A DNA stretch of 64,000 nucleotides from the NCBI GenBank assembly GCA_027924645.1, contig BSBN01001752.1, positions 14,871,001 through 14,935,000 of the forward strand, given 5' to 3'. The translations under genes were made by a program, and so were the position numbers. Position 1 is the first letter of the stretch, and each line of letters opens with the position of its first letter. The DNA is from Cunninghamia lanceolata (Eukaryota; Streptophyta; Pinopsida; Cupressales; Cupressaceae). A model generated the notes under the pieces. It did no database searches, was not told the DNA's origin, and worked only from the letters and a program-made list of their open reading frames with translations. Of this stretch, positions 21,832-32,660 are shown in pieces.

Positions 21832-22246
21832 TGTTGATGTTTTAGCAGCGGGAGATATCCTTCTCCCAAAATTTAAATAATGAAAAGTCACATATGAAGA
21901 GACACCATAGCATATGAAGAGTCACCTTGATTTGTATATATACATCAATTCAATCACTTCATTCACACCTCTAGCAGAAGTTCAGTCATTCCTTTAGCAG
22001 TAGAGCAGATTTCAAGGGGAATCATATTTATTTGAGAAGTGTTTCCATTCATTGTATATACTCAACCTTGTGTAAGGCTTGATTCTGTAAACAGATTTCT
22101 GCTCCTTTTATTCTGATATATAAGAAGAGATTATTGGCTGGGTTTTTCTCCCTCGAGTAGGAGGGTTTTCCCAAGGTAAACATGGTGTTCATTGTCTTAT
22201 GTGTTGCATTTTCTAATTGCTTACATTTCTGATCCTAAAACTAACA
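21832..22246 (+). repeat. 3' LTR of the gene-capturing element
   Basis: Partner of 19624-20058. It ends CTAAAACTAACA and is followed by the TSD copy TTATG (22247-22251). Confidence 0.93.
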
Positions 22247-22534
22247 TTATGTACCCATTATATTGAGCTCTTTGTTCAAGCATGTGGAAATGACATCATG
22301 ATTGTATTTCTAAATATAGAATGAATTGTCACTAGCAATTGCAACAAGATCCACACATACACCTTTGATATTAATGACATCACTTAACAAACTCGTGTCT
22401 TTAACATCAATAACAACATATTCCAACAGTTGTGGTGATCATTTTCATTTTTTTGTTGTCTTTGAGATCATTGTATGGGTGTTGTTGTTATGGTTCTATT
22501 TAACTCACATAGTTGAGAGGCTAATTCATGAAGT

Positions 22535-24690
22535 AAGTTAAGGTCTATAGTATCTTCCTCTCTTATAATTTGCAAGCTGTGTGTGACTTCTTGATGAAAC
22601 TTGTTGAAGATTTGGTCTTAGATTTGAAAGATTTTAAGGATATCAGTTCAAATGGTTTCTTATCCAATTTGATCTAAAATTTTAGTTTGCTTTGGAATGT
22701 TCTTCTTAGTTGGATTTTCTTGTTTTGGGAGATTCTTTGATTTCCTCCGAGACTTGTTTTATCCAATCTTCTCTAACACCAGGGCACATTGAGTGCTTAG
22801 TAGAGAAGATTTGGATGTATGAAAGTTTTGAAGTTTTTGATGATGTTTTGATTGTTTTGTGCCTTAGGATGAAATCGAGGGTTTGTTTTGAAATGTTTAA
22901 ATTTGAATGCCTTGTGGTGAAACAAAAGGCTTGGAAGTTGTATATTTTTTATTGTTGAAGATGAAATCTCTAATGCAATTAAAACTATATGAATTCATGT
23001 ACTTTTAGTTCTTTTTCTAATTTTTGATGATTTAATTACTAAGAAAAAAAATATGTATGCAACTATATCTCTTTTCCTAAATTCAATCTTCTATGTTATT
23101 GTGTTTTTCAAAGATTTAAATATTGCAATGATTTAATCTAAGAAAACAAACTTGCGTTTTAATCTAAGAAATGCAATGACATTTTACCTAGAACTAGAAA
23201 AAATAATTAAAAATCAAGAGAAAATAAAAACAATGTTTTACTTCCTCAAGAACAATTGTTTTCACTTTTACCAATTCTATTGTAAATAGCAATAAAAGAA
23301 CATGTAATGATGACACCAGTACTAGGCATATGTCTTGAGAGGTCTAGCTGTTTGGTAACCATATTTGCAGTAATCGAGTCCTCTACTTGATGATGAGAAA
23401 ACGGTAAGGGATTTAAAGAGATTCAAAAAATAGAAAATGAAGCACAAGGGCTTGTAAGACTTAAAAAACAAAAAACTCAAGGCCTATTCGAAAAGTTTGG
23501 ATGAACTAGAGATTCTATGAAATATTTAAACTATGGATATCTAAACTAAAACTTGAAAACAAATGACTTGAGACCCATAAAAGAACTTAAAGAAGATTGT
23601 GAAGAAGCTAAGAAGCTTACCTATATGCCATGGTTAGGCCATCATATCTATATATATAAAGCTATAACCATGACCTAAAACATATAGTTCATTAAAAAAA
23701 AAAACAATCTAAAGATCATTCATTTACTATTCTTGCCACATAGCCATGACATTGAAAAGTAATATTGCTATCATATCGTTTGTCTACTTTCAAATCATCA
23801 TTTAATTGTTGTCCAAAGAAATCGCTTTCCTTGTCTGAAACGTGATTCGAAAAGACCCCTTTTACTGTTTATGCTCTGAAGCTCCTAATATTTTTAGTAT
23901 TATAACCATATATAATTATCCGATATGCTATTTAGTAGGAGACTAACTGTTGGAGCATCTTTTCTCCAGTAGTTCGATCAACTGATTGTGTTCGATAATC
24001 AGACAGTCTTCTTTTCTGTTCCTTTTGTTGATTTTCCCTCATTATTTTATTACATATGACAAACGGTAGTATTATGTGAAAATGGAGCCCACATTCTTCA
24101 TTGAATGTCGCATGCTATGAGCGATCCCACAAAGAATTCTCTCTTACTTTTAAATTACATTACGTAGATATTTAATTGCTCGGGGGTTCTAGTCAGATGA
24201 CTGACTTGTCGATAAATTGATTGATTTTATTCATAGTATGGAGAAGAAAAGGAAATTATTTGGTGATAATAATACGGATACACGAGGGCTACATAGGCAG
24301 GTCCGTGGTCGTGACCACGTCAGCACATTCGCCAACTTTAGCGGGCGGTATTCTTGGTCTCGTAGAGAACCACTCCAAAATTTGAAGCAGGCTACATTTT
24401 TTAGCAGAAAAGTGTCCCCAGCTGAGTCTGCTAACAACAAAAGTCATGCTAAGTTGCTAGTGAATGTAACAGCTGGACAGAGCATTGGGCCCCTGTGTTT
24501 ATTAATCTCTACAAAAGGAATTTGACAAAATAAATAGTGCCCTGGTTAATTGAGAAAGTTGTGTTAGACCCTATTTCATGTTATCTCCACCACAAAATTT
24601 TGACAAAATAAATACATTATTTATAAAAATAAAAATAAATTTAAATTAATAATAATTAATGAATGAATGGACAACTCCAATTGAATAATT
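22535..24690. repeat. Segmental duplication, copy A (uninterrupted)
   Basis: 22535-23650 matches 52639-53754; 23655-24140 matches 61604-62090; 24158-24525 matches 63363-63730; 24530-24690 matches 63860-64000. Orientation is the same. Copy B carries a virus-derived insertion and a LINE at the breaks, so copy A shows both empty sites. Copy A has its own deletion: relative to copy B about 130 bp is missing just after 24518. An ORF at 22710-22958 (82 codons) is shared with copy B (52814-53029). It encodes nothing I recognise and is probably not a gene. Confidence 0.88.
24238..24525 (+). pseudogene. At4g22758-like (DUF7054) gene fragment, copy A
   Basis: An ORF from the ATG at 24238 (MEKKRKLFGDNN) reads through to KVSPAESANNK and LLVNVTAGQSIGPLCLLIS. 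The latter resembles the start of the ubiquitin-like DUF7054 domain of plant proteins such as At4g22758 (usual form LLVNVT-x-GPI). A deletion then removes the rest of the domain and adds KGI before a stop. Family assignment rests on the short motif plus the fuller copy at 63443-63797. Confidence 0.55.
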
Positions 24691-25605
24691 TTTGTAAAAA
24701 ATAACTACCATGATTGAATCGAAAAAGGACTGAGAAAAATCAATGTGTGGAATGATTGTCCAAAGGGCTTTTAAATTGTCGGGGAAGTCACTCAACCTAT
24801 CAATCTTTCTCTCCATTGCAATTGAATTGCAGAAAAGTGAATTCATATCATTTCAAAGTAGCAACGAAGAAATGCATACCCATAGGTATTAACAGTGTTG
24901 ATGAAAATTGTAGAAGCAAATGAAAAGAAAATTGCAAAAAATAAGAACAGAAATTAAAAGAATTAAAAGACACAGAAGAACACAAGATTTACAGTAGTTC
25001 ACCCAATAATGGCTACGTCCACTTTTAGGGAATATCTCTTTTATTAATTCTGAATACAATTCAAATACAAGCAGCAACCAACTATTTATAAATTAGTCTC
25101 TTCTCCAATAAATGGAAAAATCCATCAAAAAGGGCAACTTCTAATTTTGTGAATACATGCGAAAAGAAGTCGGTTGCAAAAGGCATCATTTTCGAATATG
25201 TGAGAGAAACTTGCCAATTTGGGCTTCACCAAACTGAACAATGAAACTTGCCAATTTGGGTTTCACCGAACCCAACTATCTCCCACTTGAAGACCAAATA
25301 GCTGCTTAGAGATATCCCTTACATTTCCACTTGTATCATCACTTTGAAAACAAGCCCATATTGCAGGGATTTAACCTCTGTTCAAGGGCACTCCATAAAA
25401 ATCATTTCCAAGCTTCCCAATGAATTGTAACACCTTCCAGAAATGATCCGGTCATATTATAACCCCAACAATCCACCGCTGTAACCATCTCCACTACAAT
25501 GATTGGCATATGAAGAAACCCCCATTTCTTCTTACAATTAGAGAGCTTCCCACATTCTACACCACACCCCTGTCGGGCATCATCACCATAGACTGAATAA
25601 TTCCT

Positions 25606-25869
25606 TTAGGGCTGCTTCAATTCCTCTGGCTGTATAACTCTGACAGGAGTAGCACGACAATCACAGATCATACGTATCATGTTCTGCATGAAAAGAAAGT
25701 GGGATGCCCTCACGGCTAGTCTTTGCAATGGTACAACCCCTGCCCATGCCACCAAAGCTACTCCCTCCCCTCTTCTCACCAGCTCCAAAACGTTACAGTT
25801 CGCTCCCTTGGCAAAGCCAATTGCAATGATGAAGAGAATAAATCCCAAATGCAGTGCCATCAACACCAT
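25606..25869 (-). CDS. Small ORF with a hydrophobic N-terminus, element interior
   Basis: 87 codons starting [20 protein letters not shown], which looks like a signal or membrane segment, followed by an Arg- and Cys-containing tail. It lies downstream of the acidic ORF inside the LTR element, in the same orientation. There is no recognisable family and it may not be translated. It is listed because the hydrophobic start is distinctive. Confidence 0.25.
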   Translation of the reverse strand: MVLMALHLGFILFIIAIGFAKGANCNVLELVRRGEGVALVAWAGVVPLQRLAVRASHFLFMQNMIRMICDCRATPVRVIQPEELKQP

Positions 25870-25953
25870 GTTAAAAACTAAGCTCTCCTTGGTGTTAAAA
25901 TTATCAATGTCCTACCCAAAATTGGCCCCTTCTGTAGCTAGTGACCAATGTGG

Positions 25954-26625
25954 CTACAAAACATCATGTATAGTCTCAATAGTGTCTTTTACTTTGTCTG
26001 AACCAGATTTCCTCTTTTTCAAAGGTGAAGAAACACTCTCAACCAGAGCTTTATCTGCTTCTATTTGCTCCATTTGTGTTCCTGCCTTTGTGCCAGATTC
26101 TGGCTGGCTCTCTGCGAGTGCCTTACTATCGTCAATCTTTTTCTTAACAAGATTAGCAAAAGATACCTTTGTCTGAGACATAGCATTAGTAATCTCTTCA
26201 TCTACCTCTATGCTATTGGCCATGGATTTCTTCTTCTCTGCACCAACAGACTCCATGTCGACAGCTCCACCATTCTGGGTATCACTATTCTTAGCTTCTA
26301 CCAAAACATGCAAATCCTCTACAGCAACCAAACAGACAGGAGGATCATCTATTTCGATTGGCAAATTAAATCTAACCTTTTTCTTTCCTCCAGAAAGAGC
26401 AACGACGCCTTTTATTTCTTACATCTGCTCTATGTCACTTGCAGGTTCCATCATGCCAAGAAACTCCTCAATAATAGAATCAGCTTCATCATTTAATTCA
26501 TCCAAAAACATTTGATGAATAGCTCCCACTTCATCATGACTCTCTTCATGGCCATGGCACATAGACATGGGAGCTTGAACCCAATCATCCCAGTTGGGAC
26601 TCTCTTCCATATCTACTTCGTCCAT
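25954..26625 (-). pseudogene. Orphan acidic ORF of the non-autonomous element, one stop
   Basis: One frame from the ATG at 26625 (MDEVDMEESPNWDD) to the stop at 25954 is broken only by a single TAA after the residues EQM (near 26419). It totals about 223 codons. The N-terminal half is very acidic. After the stop comes GGKKKVRFNLP, then a charged region ending SSPLKKRKSGSDK, which looks like a nuclear-localisation type cluster. KVRF fits the short RVxF pattern used for protein phosphatase 1 docking, but such a short motif may be chance. It starts about 65 bp after the primer-binding site, where gag would be. No zinc knuckle or known Gag fold can be seen. Confidence 0.5.
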
Positions 26626-27088
26626 AGCTTTGAAAATTATTTAGCGATCTCCAAGGAACCGCTTCACCATCGAGCTTCTCTACCAAGCTCTGATACCAAT
26701 TGTTGATGAAAATTGCAGAAGCAAATGAAAAGAAAATTGCAAAAAGTAAGAACAGAAATTAAAAGATTTAAAAGACACAGAAGAACACAAGATTTATAGT
26801 GGTTTGCTCAATAATGGCTATGTCCACTTTCAGGGAATATCTCTTTTATTAATTCTGAATACAATTCAAATACAAGCAGTAGCCAACTATTTATAAATCA
26901 GTCTCTTCTCAAATAAATGGAAAAAATCCATCAAAAAGGGCAACTTCTAATTTTGTGAATACATGCGAAAAGAAGTCAGTTGCAAAAGGCATCCTTTTTT
27001 AATATGTGAGAGAAACTTGTCAATTTAGGCTTCACCGAACCCAACAATGAAACTTGCTAATTTGGGCTTCACCGAACCCAACAAACAG

Positions 27089-27581
27089 ATCTGTATAATA
27101 AAACCTACAATAAAATATTAGAGGGTTACCACAATATTACTAAAGTAGTATCATGAAATGTGCCTTGTGAAGAAGTTGTAGTGGGCCATAGAGTAACTTT
27201 GAGAAACTTCGGAAATCTTTCAAATAATGCATAATGGCATTGCATAGCTCAAGATACTAGGTAATCCTGTGGGCTCATAAAAACTGTGTCCCTATAGATA
27301 ATTTTGAATCACAGAATAAGAGGAAGTTAAGTGGTTATATGTCAGCTTTCTTGGAGTTCAACCTTTAATACAACTTTAAAAAATTATTATTAAAAAATAA
27401 AAATCATATTTATATAATAAACTATTTTAGGGACAAAAGATAAATAAAAATAGAATCGTCATACACAACATTTCTTGAAATTCAATGTTAGTGTGCCACG
27501 TGTCTATGAGAAAAAATTGATTATGGGTTATGTGTGTAACTAATTAGCAGAATAATTAAAAATTTATTCCCTTTTAAAAGC
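27089..27581. other. AT-rich spacer, no gene
   Basis: Between two LTR elements. AT-rich, with no ORF, RNA gene or repeat that I can support. Confidence 0.6.
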
Positions 27582-28547
27582 TGATGCAGTGGCATCCTGT
27601 TTCAACCAATTTTGGATTGCATCTTTTAGTTTTTGGGTTTTGCACCTTCTGTCACCCATATATCAGTAATTTGTTTGCTATTTCTGTCATTCGTCGCTGA
27701 GGCATTAAATTGCTATCAGGAGTTCGTGGTAGCCAGTTAACTGTAGATTTTAGAAATAAAAGCCTTAGATTGTGCATTGGAAAGAATGGACCAATATAGA
27801 AAAAGCATTAAAACTCCAATTATATCTTTGAGGTCGTGCTGAAGCGAATAACATTTCTTTCTCTCTCTGAATGCGTTGTGGTCTCATTATTCTGGCGTCT
27901 CCATCTTTTTCTAGCTATGTCTAGTTGCATTTATTTCCGCTACTGAACGTGGGCAGTCCATGGCGGCTTCATGGAGGCGACTCTTATGGTCCATGGATGC
28001 GTCGGTTACCTAGAGGAGCATATAAATTATCTGAGCTTGATAGAAGTTGAGGGAACAGAGGAAGGTTATAATGGGAGTAGAATAAAAAGAGCAATGAAGG
28101 AGTTCGATGGGGAATGGACGGGTGTGTTAGTGTAGTTCGTAGGAAGGTTGATTTATGCACATAATAAGGCCGATCATAGCAGGCCATTGGAAATGTACTT
28201 ATTGTTTGGTTGAAGAGTGAGGGAAAACAAAATATAATAGTCTCAGTTAGAGAGAGAGTCATAGAGAATTGTTGGGATAGAGGAATTAGTCTTGGTATAG
28301 AGGCTGATGCACAAACAAATGTAATTCATGTTTTGATAAATCAAGGGAATTTCTGAGTGAAGTCGCGGTTTTGATATGAGCTCAATGATTTCAATACTTC
28401 TCTGAAACTAATCATTTCATTCTTCTGTCATTATTCCTGCATATGGATTTGATTTTTTTGTTTCCTATAAATGGGTTTTATTCTAAATATGTGAATTCTT
28501 CCCTCAAGGGATTTCAGAACAAAATGTTTGAAGAACCGGTTCCATCA
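27582..28547 (+). repeat. 5' LTR of the orphan-ORF element
   Basis: TG...CA ends; near-identical partner at 30482-31446. The primer-binding site follows two bases after the end. Confidence 0.93.
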
Positions 28548-28967
28548 AGTGGTATCAGAGCCTAAAAGATCTGGGCAATAATAGTTTGATGTGGGTTTTG
28601 ATAGTTTGATGTTTTTTTTTTTAAGAAACTTAGAGTGTTATGTGTGTTTGGATAGTTAATGGGTTGTAGAAGAAACCTAGAGTCCCAAAATATCTGGGCA
28701 GTGAGCACTATGTGTGTTCCTAATTTTGATGGGTGTTGTGTATGAGTGTTATGGTCTAATGAATGCTGCAGAGGTAGAAGATCACTAGCATGGTGGAAAA
28801 TATGGACATGAGAGTTGCTGATTAATACAGTAACAGAAAGAAGAAGCACCAAAAGACTGGGAAGAGAGAAAAGAGAGAAGCCCTAGGTGAGGTGCAGAGG
28901 TGTATTGTTGTGTGTGAACAGATCGTCGAAGGAGAGGCAGTTTACACTTGGAGATTGAATAAGAGAA

Positions 28968-30350
28968 ATGGGTTTTTGTGTAAGAAAACCTGTGATAATC
29001 CCATATTGGAATAGATATTGGGATGAAGTAGAAAGAAAAAGGTATCGAGAGGGATTGGAAGAGATCTCGAGAAGAATGGAGATCTTGGAAAAGATTTATT
29101 TTCCTCACAAGGTTGTGACTGCACAAAGCAGACAAGGAGGGAAGAAGAAAGTTCTCATGGTGGAGGACTTGAATAAAAGTAAGAAAAAGATAAAAGAGGG
29201 GGTGCAGCAAGGAGCACTAGAAAAAGAAGAGAAGAAGGTGTCGATGATGAAGGCACCTGAGGAGACATCTTGGTCTCTTGATTTATTTTCTGATGATTTG
29301 TTTGAATTTGTGAATACAGGTGTGAAGAAGACTAAGGACAAGCCTTTAGAGGCAAAGAAAGAAAGGGCAAGAAGAGAGCTCGTCAACGGAGTTGGAGATA
29401 AGAGCAAAAGAACCCAGATTGTAGCAATAGATGATAAAAGACAGTTTGTACCTAAAGGTGAAAAGAGGGCTGATCAAGAAAAGAAGAAAGCTTGTGAAGA
29501 AAAGGAGTTGGCAAGACATGCAACCAAGAATATTTGGAAATTGGGGCAGCAGACCAATGACAAGGTAAAAGTTTGTTTTGATTGTGCAAGTGGTAATGGG
29601 AATGTAGATGTGCAAGTTCAAAAGGAAAAGGGTAAATTAGTAGATCATGGGTATATAATCCCATCTTGGCAAAAGAAGTCAATTGTTGATGTGCAACAAA
29701 GAGGAGTGGTTTGTATTAACTTTTGTAACAGAAAAATGGCTTCAAGGGTAGAAGAAGTTGACAACAAGAATGCAGAGGATGTTGATGAGGACTGTGAACA
29801 ATTTGGTAAGGAAGAAGATTATCCAGTGACAGAAACTAGTGTAAATATTTATTCTCTGAATCTAGTATGTTCATATTTTGATTGTTTTGATAATATGGGA
29901 AAAGATGGTGCTCAGCATGATGATGAAAAAGATTTTGTTCCTGTTTTCATTTCTAACGATGGCAAATGTAGTGAGGATAAGGAGAAATTTGTGGTTGCAA
30001 AAGAGAATCTGGGAGTGGAAAAAATGTTCAGTTTGGAAGAGTATTTGGAAGAAGAGAGTACAGACGTAGTGGATGTAGTAGAGAAAGGAAGTACAGAAGG
30101 TTCAATGAAAGAACCAGTAGAAGAGGAAGAAGACTTACTGTTACCAAATAACATTGTAGAAATGAAGATTCTAGAGGTAATCTCTTTTACACAAAGTAAG
30201 GATGAGGTTTTGTTTTCATTTAAGATGATGCCAATAGATGATTGTGATGACGAGTCAGAATGGTGGAAATTTGGAGTTAATAAGGAGAATCGAAGGATGA
30301 AATATGCAGAGAGAGAAAGAAGTCGACAAATCCAGACAGTGAAATTTTGA
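28968..30350 (+). CDS. Orphan 460-aa charged protein of a non-autonomous LTR element
   Basis: An unbroken 460-codon ORF fills the element's interior where gag would be. It starts MGFCVRKPVIIPYWNRYWDE, followed by a helical Glu/Arg-rich segment with heptad-like spacing (about 20-45), a Lys-rich region (about 60-75), SWSLDLFSDDLFEFV (about 100) and long Asp/Glu-rich tracts. Toward the end lies EVLFSFKMMPIDDCDDESEWW. There is no zinc knuckle, protease or membrane segment. Just past the stop, another frame continues as NPDSEILKATRQVWKYRIKK and beyond to 30460. The ancestral product was therefore probably about 35-40 residues longer and lost its end to a one- or two-base indel near 30320. The function is unknown; an element-encoded Gag substitute or a captured host gene are both possible. 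Confidence 0.65.
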   Translation: MGFCVRKPVIIPYWNRYWDEVERKRYREGLEEISRRMEILEKIYFPHKVVTAQSRQGGKKKVLMVEDLNKSKKKIKEGVQQGALEKEEKKVSMMKAPEETSWSLDLFSDDLFEFVNTGVKKTKDKPLEAKKERARRELVNGVGDKSKRTQIVAIDDKRQFVPKGEKRADQEKKKACEEKELARHATKNIWKLGQQTNDKVKVCFDCASGNGNVDVQVQKEKGKLVDHGYIIPSWQKKSIVDVQQRGVVCINFCNRKMASRVEEVDNKNAEDVDEDCEQFGKEEDYPVTETSVNIYSLNLVCSYFDCFDNMGKDGAQHDDEKDFVPVFISNDGKCSEDKEKFVVAKENLGVEKMFSLEEYLEEESTDVVDVVEKGSTEGSMKEPVEEEEDLLLPNNIVEMKILEVISFTQSKDEVLFSFKMMPIDDCDDESEWWKFGVNKENRRMKYAERERSRQIQTVKF

Positions 30351-30481
30351 AGGCAACAAGGCAAGTATGGAAGTACAGAATTAAGAAACTGGAAGATGAG
30401 GAAAAAAAAGAAAATAGAAATAAGGTTTCCATTACAGACCTCATGAGCAGGAGCTCATGAATTTTTTTCTGCCTGGGAGTC

Positions 30482-31446
30482 TGATGCAGTGGCATCCCGT
30501 TTCAACCAATTTTGGATTGCATCTTTTAGTTTTCAGGTTTTGCACCTTCTGTCACCCATATATCAGTAATTTGTTTGCTATTTCTATCTTCTGTTGCTAA
30601 GGCATTAAATTGCTATCAGGAGTTCGTGGTAGCCAGTTAACTACAGATTTTAGAAATAAAAGCCTTAGATTGTGCATTGGAAAGAATGGACCAATATAGA
30701 AAAAGCATTAAAACTCCAATTATATCTTTGAGGTCGTGCTGAAGTGAATAACGTTTCTTTTTCTCTCTCTGAATGCGTTGTGGTCTCATTATTCTGGCGT
30801 CTCCATCTTTTTCTAGCTATGTCTGGTTGCATTTATTTCCGCTACTGAACGTGGGCAGTCCATGGCGGCTTCATGGAGGTGACTCTTATGGTCCATGGAT
30901 GCGTCGGTTACCTGGAGGAGCATATAAATTATCTGAGCTTGATAGAAGTTGAGGGAACGAAGGAAGGTTATAATGGGAGTAGAATAAAAAGAGCAATGAA
31001 GGAGTTTGATGGGGAATGGACGGGTGTGTTAGTGTAGTTCGTAGGAAGGTTGATTTATGCACATAATAAGGCCGATCATAGTAGGCCGTTGGAAATGTAC
31101 TTGTTTGGTTGAAGAGTGAGGGAAAACAAAATATAATAGTCTCAGTTAGAGAGAGAGTCATAGAGAATTGTTGGGATAGAGGAATGAGTCTTGGTATAGA
31201 GGCTGATGCACAAACAAATGTAATTCATGTTTTGATAAATCAAGGAAATGTCTGAGTGAAGTCGCAGTTTTGATATGAGCTCAATGATTTCAATACTTCT
31301 CTAAAACTGATCATTTCATTCTTCTGTCATTATTCCTGCATATGGATTTGATTTTTTTGTTTCCTATAAATGGGTTTTAATCTGAATATGTGAATTCTTC
31401 CCTCAAGGGATTTCAGAACAAAATGTTTGAAGAACCGGTTCCATCA
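30482..31446 (+). repeat. 3' LTR of the orphan-ORF element
   Basis: Partner of 27582-28547. It ends TTCCATCA and is followed by AACGC, the imperfect TSD copy. Confidence 0.93.
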
Positions 31447-31589
31447 AACGCAATATTTCTTATGAAAAAATCTTTCTTCCTCCTCAAATAACCTATGGCA
31501 AATCACTTGCCCACAAAAACTGTGCAACTACTAGTCTATCATAATTGATGAAAGCATGTGAGAGTGAATTATTAATCAGGCACTAGAGC

Positions 31590-32660
31590 GGGCCCAAATG
31601 GAGAAGAGCACGTGAAGGCAGTGAGTTGGAAAGCCACAAATCATTTCTTGTGAAGGCAGTGAGTTAGAAATTTGGTCATTGCTCTCCCTATAGTCCAAAG
31701 TCTTCACTATCAACATTTTAATAATTCTTATCTCCCTAACTAGGCCAAAGTCCAAAGTCTTCATACTTTGTTGCACGATTTTTGTCCCTGTGCACTGACA
31801 CCAGTCACTATTTCATTGTCAGCTAAGAGAAAAAGTTTACCCAAGTTGTTCATATCCCTTTCACATCTTGTTTAGCCATTTTTTAAGTTCAATATGATTG
31901 ATATGAATGCATATGGACCACTTTCACAAGCTTTTGTAACCATCCATGGTAGAACAGAGTTGGGGAATATGAGAGAGGTTCCCAAGTCCTCGCCATTTGT
32001 GGGTCTTTTTTACTCGTATTTATGTTATGGCTCCACCCAAATGGGGGAAAGCTTAAAGCATCTAATCCCTGTTTGGTTTTTCATGGAGATAAGAGCTATT
32101 CAGAGGTTAATGGTGACTTCTTTTTATGGTTTTAGTTTGGTTTATTTATGGAGATAAAAAGTTGTTGAGAGGTTGATGGTGAATTTTTTCTAATGATTTT
32201 GGCTTTGTTTGTTTAGGAAGGTAAGAGTTATTGAGAGGTTGATGGTAGAGTGTTTTTATATGGTTTCGGTTTGTTGAGGACGATATGAACTCTTCACATA
32301 GTACCCTGATGGTAATAGTTTTGGAGATTTTATTGAATGTGATTTATACAATTTTCACTTGTTTTGAGAAAAAATAATTATTAAGATGTTGATGTTGAAG
32401 ACTTTGGAAGTCTTTATTGAGGGTAGGTCATATGACATTGGGGTGGTTAGGGAGATATGAATTATTAAGATGTTGATGGTGAAGACTTTAGTTCTTTAGA
32501 AATTTCCTGTTCAAATGAAGAAAGTGGAGGGATTGGAGGGCTTGAAAAGATTGAAGTTGTTCAAATACTGTAAGTTAGGAGGGACAAATAATTTAGTTAA
32601 TATTGTTAGTATACATGTAATTAGTGCTTTCCCTCATATTTAATTTATATTAAAGTTGAT
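31590..32660 (+). pseudogene. Resistance-gene relic: 5' and 3' scraps of an NLR paralogue
   Basis: 31590-31690 shares phrases with the region just upstream of the resistance pseudogene (37079-37200): CCAAATGGAGAAGAGCACG and GAAATTTGGTCATTGCTCTC. 32505-32660 shares GAAGAAAGTGGAGGGATTGG and the following UTR with its LRR end (46205-46400). Between them are three degenerate units of about 67 bp (near 32083, 32149 and 32217; core GGAGATAAGAG..ATTGAGAGGTTGATGGT). An inverted pair also lies here: 31690-31742 is the complement of about 32445-32495. No open frame remains. Confidence 0.6.

Larger units (their letters stand above)
19624..22246 (+). mobile_element. LTR retrotransposon carrying a captured arogenate dehydratase gene
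   Basis: The LTRs are 19624-20058 (435 bp) and 21832-22246 (415 bp). Both run TGTTGATGTTTTAG... to ..CTAAAACTAACA. The flanking TSD TTATG is perfect (19619-19623 and 22247-22251). A degenerate initiator-Met primer-binding site (TGGTATTAGAGAGG) starts at 20059. A purine-rich AAGCAGGAG precedes the right LTR. The 1.8-kb interior has no gag or pol. It holds an arogenate/prephenate dehydratase-like sequence in element sense and then two tandem arrays. The element is therefore non-autonomous and has transduced a host coding sequence. Confidence 0.93.
24896..27083 (-). mobile_element. Non-autonomous LTR retrotransposon, perfect AACAG TSD
   Basis: The LTRs are 26701-27083 (5' in element sense) and 24896-25277 (3'). 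The minus-strand LTR begins TGTTGGGTTCGGTGAAGCCC and ends TTTTCATCAACA. The primer-binding site ATTGGTATCAGAG is at 26688-26700 and the purine tract AAGTGGGAGA lies next to 25278. The TSD AACAG occurs at 24891-24895 and 27084-27088. The interior (about 1.4 kb) lacks pol and has only an orphan acidic ORF and a small hydrophobic ORF. Confidence 0.95.
27582..31446 (+). mobile_element. Young-looking non-autonomous LTR retrotransposon with orphan 460-aa ORF
   Basis: The LTRs are 27582-28547 and 30482-31446 (about 965 bp each). They start TGATGCAGTGGCATCC and end GGTTCCATCA. The primer-binding site TGGTATCAGAGCC starts at 28550. The putative TSD is AAAGC (27577-27581) against AACGC (31447-31451), four of five. 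By eye I see roughly 25-30 differences between the LTRs (about 3%), mostly transitions. There is no pol. The 1.9-kb interior is mostly one ORF. Confidence 0.93.

Noticed and set aside
22710..22958. 82-codon ORF shared by both segmental copies
   Set aside because: The copies differ in length and frame end, there is no recognisable domain, and AT-rich flanks suggest non-coding.
24217..24240. Earlier ATG for the DUF7054-like fragment
   Set aside because: Copy B has no ATG at that position; the shared ATG at 24238/63443 is more likely.
29105..29682. Minus-strand ORFs opposite the 460-aa protein
   Set aside because: Shadow frames; composition mirrors the Lys/Glu-rich plus-strand ORF.
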